From DAOTUL01 sp034437435 (GTDB lineage: Bacteria > Chloroflexota > Anaerolineae > Aggregatilineales > Phototrophicaceae): a stretch of 13,554 bases of DNA. The notes beneath the pieces were generated by a model. That model searched no databases. It saw nothing but the letters and a program-made list of their open reading frames with translations, and was not told the origin of the DNA. The position numbers and the translations under genes are program-made. Positions 1 through 6,502 of the stretch are shown here, in pieces (within the stretch, counting starts at the first letter, position 1; every line of letters starts with the position of its first letter). The stretch lies in the NCBI GenBank assembly GCA_964417785.1, contig CAYQJO010000112.1, forward strand, positions 1 to 13,554, read 5' to 3'.

Positions 1-572
1 TGGAAATCGCCCGCCAGATCGCCAACAAGTACAACATGCATATGGTCAGCGAAGTGTTGGATATGTCGTTGATTCCGATGATGTCGGAGTATGTCGATAT
101 CTTCTGGGTGGGGGCGCGTAACATGCAGAACAGCTTCCTCCTACGGGCGTTGGGCAATGTACGCCAGCCGATCATACTCAAACGCAGTTATGGCGCGACC
201 ATCCGGGAACTGCTCTACGCCGCCGAGTACATCGTCAGCAGTGGCAATCCGAATGTGATCCTGATTGAGCGCGGGATTCGCACGTTTGAGGATTGGACAC
301 GCACAACACTCGACATCAGCGCTGTGCCACTGCTGCAACAAGATACACATCTGCCGGTTGTGGTGGATATTTCCCACTCCGCGGGACGGCGCGACATCGC
401 AAATCCGCTGGCGAAAGCCGCAAAAGCCGCCGGTGCTGATGGTCTCATGGTCGAAGTCCATCCCAACCCACCGGTTGCCATGAGCGATTCCAAACAGCAG
501 TTGGACATCGCAGAATTTCACAGTTTGATGGACGCGCTGGAAATCCCCCGCGTCGAGCCAGTCGCAAAATAA
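1..572 (+). CDS. aroF: 3-deoxy-7-phosphoheptulonate (DAHP) synthase, C-terminal part (5' end outside window)
   Basis: DAHP synthase condenses phosphoenolpyruvate with erythrose 4-phosphate, the first step of the shikimate pathway, in the cytoplasm. The reading frame is open from base 3 (EIARQIANKYNMH...) to TAA at 570-572, giving about 189 residues of a barrel enzyme of usually 330-350 residues, so the start lies before the window. Visible family signatures are the strand VDIFWVGARNMQN, the substrate loop PIILKRSYGAT, the IERGIRTFE segment, VVVDISHSAGRRD, and the late EVHPNP...SDSKQQL stretch that carries metal and substrate ligands. These fit the type I-beta/KDO8PS-like group (Bacillus AroA(G)/Thermotoga type). 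The symbol is a family-level choice: aroF, aroG and aroA are all used for this group. The gene faces the WD40 gene with 8 bases between stops, leaving no room for a separate terminator. Confidence 0.93.
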   Translation, partial: EIARQIANKYNMHMVSEVLDMSLIPMMSEYVDIFWVGARNMQNSFLLRALGNVRQPIILKRSYGATIRELLYAAEYIVSSGNPNVILIERGIRTFEDWTRTTLDISAVPLLQQDTHLPVVVDISHSAGRRDIANPLAKAAKAAGADGLMVEVHPNPPVAMSDSKQQLDIAEFHSLMDALEIPRVEPVAK

Positions 573-580
573 CCCGATAA

Positions 581-1651
581 CTACGGCATCGCCCATACAC
601 GGGCGGTGCCATCCCACGACCACGAAAGAATCTGAGTCTCGTCAGCATTCCAGGCTGCGCCGGTAACAAGACTGTCGTGCGTGAAGGTCGCCAGCGGCGT
701 GGTCCCGGTGGCATCCCACAGCCAGACCGTGTTGAACGACCAGGACAAGATGCGTGTTTCGTCAGCGCTGAGGGCTGCGCCCGTCACCCAATCCTGGTGC
801 AGCAGCGAGAGCAGACGGTCGCCGGTTTGTGCATCCCATAAGCGCACGGTGTCATCCGCGCCCCAGGAGAGGATGCGGGTTTCGTCGTTGTTCCAGGCGG
901 CTCCATCGACAAATGACAGGTGAGCGAAGGTCTCCACCAGTCTTTTGTCGTTGTTCCAGGCGGCTCCATCGACAAATGACAGGTGAGCGAAGGTCTCCAC
1001 CAGTTGTTCATTGTCGCCGCTGATGTCGTAGAGGCGCACGGCTCCACCGCCACCCCAGACCAGCATCCGGTCTGCATCGTCGCTCCAGGCGAAACCGAGA
1101 ACCTCGTCACCAAAGGTCATGGTGCGCAGTTCCTCGCCGCTGGCTGTATCCCAGATATGTGCCTGGCCGTTCATTTCCAGAGTCATCAGTCGTTGATCGC
1201 GCCACGCGACATCACGCACATAAACATCATGGTGGAATTCGCGTGTGGAGTCGTCGGTCCAGAGGCGGACGCTGCCGCTGTCATCCCACAGCAGCACCGC
1301 GCCCTCGCGCCAGATCGCGCCGCGTATGGGACTGTCGCCGCTGGTTGAGCGCAGCACCGCGCCATCCTGCCACACCGTGACCGTGCCATCGCTGGTCCAG
1401 GATAAGACGCCGGTGTCGTCCATGATCCAGCGCACCGGTGCATCATGGTCCAGTTCCTGTACCAGTTCACCGCTGGCCGCATCCCAGATGCGCACCCGAC
1501 CGTCCTCGGATGCAGTTAAAATCTGCGTTTCGGCCTGATTCCAGGCGGCGGATGTCACGATGCCGCCATGCGGTAAAAGAGTTTGATCCTGGGCGACAGT
1601 GGCAACCACCAGCATAAGAATGACCAGTACCAGCGCAAATCGTCTCATCAT
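581..1651 (-). CDS. secreted WD40-repeat beta-propeller protein
   Basis: The protein has about 356 residues. An N-terminal signal peptide (MMRRF, then a hydrophobic run to about residue 20, VATVA|QDQ) predicts export. The rest is WD40-like blades of 35-43 residues, each with a G-A-A-W strand, an ILSW/ILTAS strand and a terminal V-R-(I/L)-W-D. I count about eight, plus an extra half blade. The tandem unit LVETFAHLSFVDGAAWNND occurs at residues 217-235 and 238-256. No catalytic domain is visible, so a scaffold or binding role outside the membrane is an inference. The start is chosen at 1651 (or ATG 1648) because GAGGAG lies 3-6 bases upstream and the signal peptide begins there. An ATG at 1675, directly after the kinase stop, would add eight polar residues and has a poor ribosome site. 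It probably shares a transcript with the upstream kinase gene (24 bases). Function unknown. Confidence 0.85.
   Translation of the reverse strand: MMRRFALVLVILMLVVATVAQDQTLLPHGGIVTSAAWNQAETQILTASEDGRVRIWDAASGELVQELDHDAPVRWIMDDTGVLSWTSDGTVTVWQDGAVLRSTSGDSPIRGAIWREGAVLLWDDSGSVRLWTDDSTREFHHDVYVRDVAWRDQRLMTLEMNGQAHIWDTASGEELRTMTFGDEVLGFAWSDDADRMLVWGGGGAVRLYDISGDNEQLVETFAHLSFVDGAAWNNDKRLVETFAHLSFVDGAAWNNDETRILSWGADDTVRLWDAQTGDRLLSLLHQDWVTGAALSADETRILSWSFNTVWLWDATGTTPLATFTHDSLVTGAAWNADETQILSWSWDGTARVWAMP
884..1004. repeat. 63-bp-period tandem direct repeat inside the WD40 gene
   Basis: Bases 884-941 and 947-1004 are identical over 58 bp, offset by 63 bp, an exact multiple of three. The unit adds 21 codons in frame, about half a WD40 blade. 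The perfect identity contrasts with the diverged similarity between whole blades, so it looks like a recent slippage or unequal-recombination duplication, or an assembly artefact. Confidence 0.95.
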
Positions 1652-1654
1652 TGA

Positions 1655-1660
1655 CTCCTC
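1655..1660 (-). promoter_or_regulatory. ribosome binding site deciding the WD40 start
   Basis: GAGGAG on the minus strand sits 3 bases before the ATG at 1651 and 6 bases before the next ATG at 1648. This favours translation from the MMRRF start over the upstream in-frame ATG at 1675. Confidence 0.6.
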
Positions 1661-1675
1661 TGTTGAATAAGCCAT

Positions 1676-3418
1676 TTAACCGTTTATTGCCTTTAGAGTG
1701 CCAGGGTGATAATCATCCAGGCTGGATCGTCCGATGAATTCGCGCAGCAGTGATGTGTCCGGGATCATCTCGAAGTACGCCTGATCCAGTGGGCGCACCC
1801 AACTGAGAAATGACAGCAGACGCTTGGCTTCAATGTGGGGTTCGGTGTTGGATTCGACCTGGAGCAGCAGCGGTTCAGCCGCCGGACGCAGCGCCGCCAG
1901 TTCATACACCAGCGCCGAGTTAAATATCATGTCGGCGTTCTCCTGGTAGGGGAAGATGCTGGTTTTCTCGCCACGCCGGACATTGCCCCAGAGGGTAAGG
2001 GTATCGGTGGCGTTGTAACCGCGTGTCCGGGCGTCGCGCACGATTCGCCGGATGAGCCGCAAATCGGTTGTCGGCACCCGGTTGTGGGCGTCTACGTTGA
2101 GTTGGGTCAGCGCCGAGACATACACACGAAAAACCAGCTCCGGCGGTATATCTGGCACCAGATCGGGGTTTAACCCGTGAATGCCCTCGATGATGATGAT
2201 CTGGTCTTCATCAAGCTGGACTTCGTCTCCCAGTTCGCTTTTGCCGGTGATGAAATTGAAGTGTGGCATACGGACCCGCTCATTGCGGATTAAGGCCAGC
2301 AGTTGCGCGTTGAACAATGGCAGGTCGACTGCACCCAGTACCTCGAAATTGTACGCGCCTTTTTCATCGCGGGGGGTCTTCTCGCGGTCTACAAAATAAT
2401 TGTCCATTTCGAGCGTGAACGGACGCAAACCGTGTGCCAGCAGTTGAATGGCAAGCCGCTTGGCGAAGGTGGTCTTACCAGACGAGGACGGCCCGGCGAT
2501 CAGCACCAGTCGCACCCCACGCTGTGCGTTTTGCTGGCTAATTTCGCTGGCGATGTGGGCAATTTTGCGTTCGTGCAGGGCTTCGGCGATCAAGATGAGT
2601 TCGTGAATGCGGTATGGGTCGCCGATAACCTCATTGAGCTTACCAATATCGGGTACGTCCAGACGGTGCAGCCATTCGTCGGTTTCATGGAAGACCGATT
2701 TAAGTTTGTCGTAAGCCCGTATCGGTCTCAGGTGGGTCGGACTTTCACGGCGAGGATACTGAAGGATGAATCCCGCCTGCACCCAGATCAATCGAAAGTG
2801 TTTCAGGTAGCCGGTAGACGGCACCATATAGCCATAATAGTAATCGTCGCGCCCGCGCAGGGTGTAGAGGGTCAGGTCCTGGCGGGTGCGTTGTGCCAGC
2901 AGGCGTACTTTGTCATGTTCATTCCGGCTGGCGAACAGGGTCTCCGCCTCTTCCAGCGGGACAATTCGTTTGGTGATGAGCGAGTCCTCGTCCACAATCT
3001 GGTGCATCCGGGCTTCGAGTTGTTCCAGTTCGTCGGCTGTGAAGGGGATGTCGTGGAGCCGGGCGCAGTAAAAGCCGCCGTCGGGTACTGCATAGCGCAC
3101 GCTGATCTGGCAGCCAGGCCAGATTTCGGCAGCGGCGGTCGCCATCAGCATGACCAGGGAACGCCGGTAGATGCGCCCACCGTCGCTGCCGTTGAGGCAT
3201 ACCGGTATCAATTTAGCGTCGCGTTCCAGCGGGTAGCTCAATTCGCGCAGTTCGCCATCGCAAATAGCCGCTATAAGGGGTGCGCTGTAATGCAGATGGT
3301 CGGCGGCGGCGTGCAGGAACGCGCCGGTGGTGGTCCCCACAGGGCCTTCCAGAGTAAGATGTTGATCGATCCGAACGCGGATATGCTGGCGCGGTTCGGA
3401 TAGGATAATGTCTGACAT
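1676..3418 (-). CDS. uridine kinase-like nucleoside kinase with TGS/ThrRS-like N-terminal region
   Basis: The protein has 580 residues from ATG 3418, placed by GGAG five bases upstream; an upstream start at 3457 has no such site. Residues 1-70 resemble a TGS domain. Residues 75-180 resemble the second additional (editing) domain of threonyl-tRNA synthetase: compare RRSLVMLMATAAAEIWPG and FTADELEQLEARM. The zinc-binding HxxxH of that domain is replaced (R86, M90), so editing activity is not expected. The C-terminal half is a P-loop kinase with Walker A GPSSSGKT (309-316), then LEMDNYFVDREKTP and IIIIEGIHGLNP, as in uridine kinase/phosphoribulokinase enzymes. The family is known as multidomain Udk-like nucleoside kinases, and transfer of phosphate from NTP to a nucleoside is the inferred reaction. 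The exact substrate cannot be told from sequence. It is divergent from the FHA-hpt-cca operon, which also handles nucleotides. Confidence 0.88.
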   Translation of the reverse strand: MSDIILSEPRQHIRVRIDQHLTLEGPVGTTTGAFLHAAADHLHYSAPLIAAICDGELRELSYPLERDAKLIPVCLNGSDGGRIYRRSLVMLMATAAAEIWPGCQISVRYAVPDGGFYCARLHDIPFTADELEQLEARMHQIVDEDSLITKRIVPLEEAETLFASRNEHDKVRLLAQRTRQDLTLYTLRGRDDYYYGYMVPSTGYLKHFRLIWVQAGFILQYPRRESPTHLRPIRAYDKLKSVFHETDEWLHRLDVPDIGKLNEVIGDPYRIHELILIAEALHERKIAHIASEISQQNAQRGVRLVLIAGPSSSGKTTFAKRLAIQLLAHGLRPFTLEMDNYFVDREKTPRDEKGAYNFEVLGAVDLPLFNAQLLALIRNERVRMPHFNFITGKSELGDEVQLDEDQIIIIEGIHGLNPDLVPDIPPELVFRVYVSALTQLNVDAHNRVPTTDLRLIRRIVRDARTRGYNATDTLTLWGNVRRGEKTSIFPYQENADMIFNSALVYELAALRPAAEPLLLQVESNTEPHIEAKRLLSFLSWVRPLDQAYFEMIPDTSLLREFIGRSSLDDYHPGTLKAING

Positions 3419-3423
3419 AGGGT

Positions 3424-3427
3424 CTCC
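3424..3427 (-). promoter_or_regulatory. ribosome binding site deciding the kinase start
   Basis: GGAG on the minus strand with a 5-base spacer to ATG 3418. It supports the MSDIILSE start rather than the earlier in-frame codon at 3457. Confidence 0.5.
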
Positions 3428-3464
3428 AACATGATGAATCCATCCACAGCTTAGCACAAATCGC

Positions 3465-3494
3465 TGTACGATAGGAGAACTCCTGTGTTATAGT
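3465..3494 (+). promoter_or_regulatory. putative promoter of the FHA-hpt-cca operon (extended -10)
   Basis: TATAGT at 3489-3494 matches the sigma70 -10 consensus at 5 of 6 bases and is preceded by TGn (3486-3488), an extended -10. The -35 candidate (TGTACG, 3465-3470, 18-base spacer) is weak, as is common with extended -10 elements. Initiation near 3501 would leave a leader of about 25 bases before ATG 3526. Confidence 0.5.
3473..3484. repeat. short inverted repeat between -35 and -10 of the FHA operon promoter
   Basis: AGGAG-AA-CTCCT forms two perfect 5-base arms around a 2-base centre, just upstream of the extended -10. The position would suit a repressor operator, but the arms are short enough to occur by chance. 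Confidence 0.3.
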
Positions 3495-3525
3495 CTGGAC
3501 ACCGGGTTTGAAGAGAGTGCTGGAT

Positions 3526-3999
3526 ATGAGTGACTCGAAGAAGGACCAACAGCAAGACGACCCTGGGAAGACCCAGATGCGGGAACCTCAGACGACCGTT
3601 ATTGCGTCCAGTATGCGTCGGCGTCGGCGTGCTGGCGCGGATGTCCTGAAAGACACGGTCTCTTTTGGTGAGCAGCAAGAGTTGATTCTGGTGGTTCGTG
3701 GCATTATAGAGCGCGTGGTTTTGCCCCAGGATCAGGCATTGGTCATCGGGCGTTCGGATGCGCGGCTGCGTTACCACGCCGATATTGACCTGACGCCTTA
3801 CGGGGCGATGGATCGGGGTGTTTCCCGCGAACACGCCAAAGTGTTTATTGAAGACGATCATATTTACATTATGGACCTGGACAGTACCAACGGTACCTAC
3901 ATCAGTGGAAAACGGCTGGAACCCAACACGCCGACTCTACTGCGGCGGGGTGATGAACTGCTGTTGGGGCGGTTGCCAGTACAAATTCTGTTTAAGTAG
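3526..3999 (+). CDS. FHA (forkhead-associated) domain protein
   Basis: The protein has 157 residues. The first 45 are polar and probably disordered (QQQDD, an arginine run at 31-35) and hold a QTTV segment at residues 22-25. The C-terminal FHA fold shows the canonical phosphothreonine-binding residues: GR at 75-76, SREH at 100-103 and NGT at 122-124. FHA domains bind phosphothreonine peptides, usually downstream of Ser/Thr kinases. The small size with an N-terminal threonine pair recalls GarA/OdhI, where phosphorylation of that segment causes self-binding, but the surrounding sequence differs and this is only an analogy. ATG 3526 is preferred over an in-frame TTG at 3508 because of the AGAGAG 8-9 bases upstream. 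The stop TAG directly abuts the hpt ATG, indicating translational coupling. The partner is unknown. Confidence 0.88.
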   Translation: MSDSKKDQQQDDPGKTQMREPQTTVIASSMRRRRRAGADVLKDTVSFGEQQELILVVRGIIERVVLPQDQALVIGRSDARLRYHADIDLTPYGAMDRGVSREHAKVFIEDDHIYIMDLDSTNGTYISGKRLEPNTPTLLRRGDELLLGRLPVQILFK

Positions 4000-4548
4000 A
4001 TGGCTGCATACGAACAATATCTCGCGGAAACGCTCATTGATGAAACGACATTGATGGCGCGTGTGGTTGAACTTGGCAGGCAGATCAGTGTGGATTACCA
4101 CGATGTTGAGAATCTGCTCTTGATTTGTATTTTGAAGGGCGGGGTGATGTTTCTCTCCGACCTCACCCGCCATATTGATGTGCCACATGAAATCGATTTT
4201 ATGGCCGTGTCCAGCTATGGGCGTGGTACACGTGAGTCGACCGGCAGTGTGCGTATTGACATGGACCTGACATCGGGTCTTGTGAACAAGCATGTCCTGA
4301 TTGTGGAAGATATCATCGATAGCGGCCATACGCTGGAATTTGTGATGCGCGTCTTGCAGGCTCGCAATCCCGCCAGCATCAAGTTGTGTACACTGCTCAA
4401 CAAGCAGTCACGGCGAGAAGTCCACATTCATATTGACTACACTGGCTTTGACATTGAAGACAAGTTCGTTTTCGGTTATGGGTTGGACCTGGACGAGCGA
4501 TTCCGCAATCTGCCCTTTATCGGCGTGGCGCGATTGGAAGCACTGTGA
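4000..4548 (+). CDS. hpt: hypoxanthine phosphoribosyltransferase
   Basis: Hpt transfers the phosphoribosyl group of PRPP to hypoxanthine (often also guanine), giving IMP/GMP for purine salvage in the cytoplasm. At 182 residues it has the normal length. Visible motifs are the LKGG pyrophosphate loop (45-48), the flexible loop start SSYG (71-74), the PRPP-binding signature VLIVEDIIDSGHTL (99-112) with the paired acidic residues, and the late base-binding segment FVFGYGLDLDERFRNLPFIG (157-176). Its ATG follows the FHA stop with no gap, and its TGA overlaps the GTG start of the CCA enzyme by four bases, so the three genes form one coupled operon. In many bacteria hpt sits next to tilS and ftsH; here the neighbour is another tRNA-maturation gene. 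Confidence 0.96.
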   Translation: MAAYEQYLAETLIDETTLMARVVELGRQISVDYHDVENLLLICILKGGVMFLSDLTRHIDVPHEIDFMAVSSYGRGTRESTGSVRIDMDLTSGLVNKHVLIVEDIIDSGHTLEFVMRVLQARNPASIKLCTLLNKQSRREVHIHIDYTGFDIEDKFVFGYGLDLDERFRNLPFIGVARLEAL

Positions 4549-5873
4549 ACCCGCGCCGTCCGCTCTTCTGGCCGGATGATGTGCTGGACCTCCACGATTT
4601 GCTGCTGGATGAGGGACCCGTATACATCGTCGGCGGCGCGGTGCGCGATGCCTATCTGCACCGCCCCGTGCATGATCTCGATCTTGCCGTACCCGCGCAG
4701 GCTATCAAGCTGGCACGGCGTATCGCCAACCAGCTTGATGCCGATTTTTACGTGCTGGATCAGGAGCGCGATGTTGGACGGGTGCTGGTGGATAAAGGCC
4801 GTTTGGTGATCGATGTCGCCCGGTTTCGTGGCGACGATCTGGTGGCCGATCTGGCCGACCGTGATTTCACCTGTAACGCCATGGCCGTTGACCTGACCGG
4901 TGAAGTGGGCCAGTTGATCGATCCACTCAATGGTGAGGACGATCTGGCAAAACGGATTGTGCGCCGCTGTAGTCCACATGCTATCGCCGACGATCCGATC
5001 CGGGCCTTGCGGGCGGTGCGCCAGAGCGTCCAGTTGAACGCCCGGATCGAACCGGCCACACTGGCCGATATTCGATCTATCAGCCTCGATGCGGTCTCGC
5101 CGGAGCGCTTGCGCGACGAACTGGTCAAGCTGCTGTCGTTGCAGCGACCAGGCGCGGCGCTGCGGGTGGCGCGAGCCTTGAATGTGCTGCCGGTACCGCT
5201 GATGGATGAACGGCTGGTTCTGGTCGAGAAGTTGAACGGGATTCTCTCCACCATCAGCCGGCGGCGGACGGACGAAACAGCGGCGACTTTCGGTTACGGC
5301 ATGATCGTGATGGGTCTCGATGTCTTCCGTCAGCGCCTGCTGGTTCACATCGAGCGAACGTGGCCGGGGGATCGCAGCCATGCCAGTCTGATGCTGTTTG
5401 CTGCTATGTTCCAAAGCGCGGAAATGGCCGAACAATATGCGGTCGATCTGCGTTGGAGTGGCAGCGAGAAAAAGCATATCGTCGCCGTGCTGCGCCGTGC
5501 GGCTGAAGTTCTTTCACTGGCGACCGATGACCTCTCCCTGCATCGCTTCTGGCGGCAGGCTGGTGACGCCGGTATCGACGCCGGTTTGATGGCGCTGGCG
5601 GACTATCTGGCCGGGGCAGGTGTGGAACTGGACCAGGATGCCTGGGTTCAGCAGATCGAGCAGGTTCAGATTGTGCTGGATGCGTGGTTCAATCGCCACG
5701 AGACGGTGGTCGAGCCGCCACCGCTTTTAGACGGTCATGACCTGATGGAACGACTCGATCTGGAACCCGGTCCGCAGATTGGGGAACTCCTCACCCTGAT
5801 CCGTGAAGGTCAGGTGACAGGCAGCATCACCACCGTCGATGAGGCACTGGCTGCCGCAAGTTCGCAGCTCTAG
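4545..5873 (+). CDS. cca: CCA tRNA nucleotidyltransferase / poly(A) polymerase family protein
   Basis: The protein has 442 residues and is a class II nucleotidyltransferase that adds CCA (or part of it) to tRNA 3' ends. The catalytic head shows GGAVRD (30-35) and the metal-binding DLD (44-46), then RDFTCNAMAVD (106-116) and DDPIRALRAVR (149-159), the base- and ribose-recognition motifs. The C-terminus ends in the usual PPPLLDGHDLM...EAL tail. The region around residues 281-293, where relatives often carry an HD phosphohydrolase motif (LLHDIGK), reads LMLFAAMFQSAEM, so an HD activity seems lost. Translation starts at GTG 4545, overlapping the hpt stop by four bases with GGAAG just upstream. 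Whether it adds CC, A or CCA, or is a poly(A) polymerase, cannot be decided from sequence alone; the symbol is at family level. Confidence 0.88.
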   Translation: MNPRRPLFWPDDVLDLHDLLLDEGPVYIVGGAVRDAYLHRPVHDLDLAVPAQAIKLARRIANQLDADFYVLDQERDVGRVLVDKGRLVIDVARFRGDDLVADLADRDFTCNAMAVDLTGEVGQLIDPLNGEDDLAKRIVRRCSPHAIADDPIRALRAVRQSVQLNARIEPATLADIRSISLDAVSPERLRDELVKLLSLQRPGAALRVARALNVLPVPLMDERLVLVEKLNGILSTISRRRTDETAATFGYGMIVMGLDVFRQRLLVHIERTWPGDRSHASLMLFAAMFQSAEMAEQYAVDLRWSGSEKKHIVAVLRRAAEVLSLATDDLSLHRFWRQAGDAGIDAGLMALADYLAGAGVELDQDAWVQQIEQVQIVLDAWFNRHETVVEPPPLLDGHDLMERLDLEPGPQIGELLTLIREGQVTGSITTVDEALAAASSQL

Positions 5874-5932
5874 CCAGGTGGTCGGGTTGTGGGCGGCAGC
5901 GCTCAAGGTGTTGACCATGTGTTGCGGCAAAA

Positions 5933-6502
5933 TCATCCGTCATCCTGCTTCACTTTCCGTGTGAAGAACATGACTCGCGTCTTGCCGTAATCGCGCTCGT
6001 CGCGCAGTTCCAGGTTGTCAAGCGGTATTTCGCGGGACTCCTTCGGGTCGATCTGGACGATCACCCGCCCGGACTCGGCGACCCATCCGGGATTGGTGTC
6101 GATGGCCTGAAGCGTTTGCAGCCACAGGTCTTTGTACTGTGGCGGCGCGATGTAGATCAGATCGAAGGGTGTGGGAGACTGGCGCAAAAACTGGAAGACG
6201 TCGGTGCGCCGGATAATGGCGTTTGCGCCCAGGCCGGTGATTGCCAGATTGGCCTGGATTGTCCGTACTGCGTCCCGGTTGAGTTCGACCAGGACGGCCT
6301 GCGCGGCTCCTCGGCTGAGGGCTTCGATACCTACGCTGCCGGTTCCGGCAAATAGATCGAGAAAACGCGCCTCAATTACATCTCTGCCGATGATGCTGAA
6401 GACGGCTTCTTTGACTCGATCCATAACCGGGCGGGTGGTATCCCCAGGCACCAGTTTCAAGCGCCGACCTTTGGCTGTACCGGCAATAACACGGATTGGC
6501 AT
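5933..6502 (-). CDS. rsmD: 16S rRNA (guanine(966)-N(2))-methyltransferase RsmD
   Basis: RsmD uses S-adenosylmethionine to methylate N2 of G966 in 16S rRNA during 30S assembly. The 189-residue length is typical. The N-terminus MPIRVIAGTAKGRRL and the TRPVMDRVKEAVFSII segment (23-38) are diagnostic. SAM-binding motif I is DLFAGTGSVGIEALSRGA (49-66), followed by the acidic VELN (72-75). Motif IV, normally (D/N)PP(F/Y), reads YIAPPQY (117-123), with the first acidic or amide residue replaced by Ala. The ATG overlaps the stop of the UroD-family gene by one base (TGATG), so it is co-translated and is the last gene of the operon. In many bacteria rsmD precedes coaD, which is not present here. Confidence 0.93.
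   Translation of the reverse strand: MPIRVIAGTAKGRRLKLVPGDTTRPVMDRVKEAVFSIIGRDVIEARFLDLFAGTGSVGIEALSRGAAQAVLVELNRDAVRTIQANLAITGLGANAIIRRTDVFQFLRQSPTPFDLIYIAPPQYKDLWLQTLQAIDTNPGWVAESGRVIVQIDPKESREIPLDNLELRDERDYGKTRVMFFTRKVKQDDG

Noticed and set aside
573..580. Possible bidirectional terminator between the DAHP synthase and WD40 genes
   Set aside because: Only 8 bases separate the stops, and I see no hairpin with a U-tract at this site.
2303..3403. Long plus-strand open frame (366 codons) opposite the nucleoside kinase
   Set aside because: It lies entirely antisense to a gene with clear kinase motifs and its translation has no recognisable domain. Long antisense frames are expected from the G/C-biased codon use here.
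3508..3525. Upstream TTG start for the FHA protein
   Set aside because: It adds six residues with no ribosome site, and the ATG at 3526 has an AGAGAG at suitable distance.
4476..5477. Long minus-strand open frame (333 codons) opposite hpt/cca
   Set aside because: It spans two well-supported genes in antisense, with low-complexity Q/H-rich translation and no ribosome site or domain.
5847..5877. Inverted repeat (CTGGCT/AGCCAG and GCTGC/GCAGC) at the end of the cca gene, considered as a terminator
   Set aside because: The stem is short, the loop long and no T-run follows on either strand; most of it is coding sequence.
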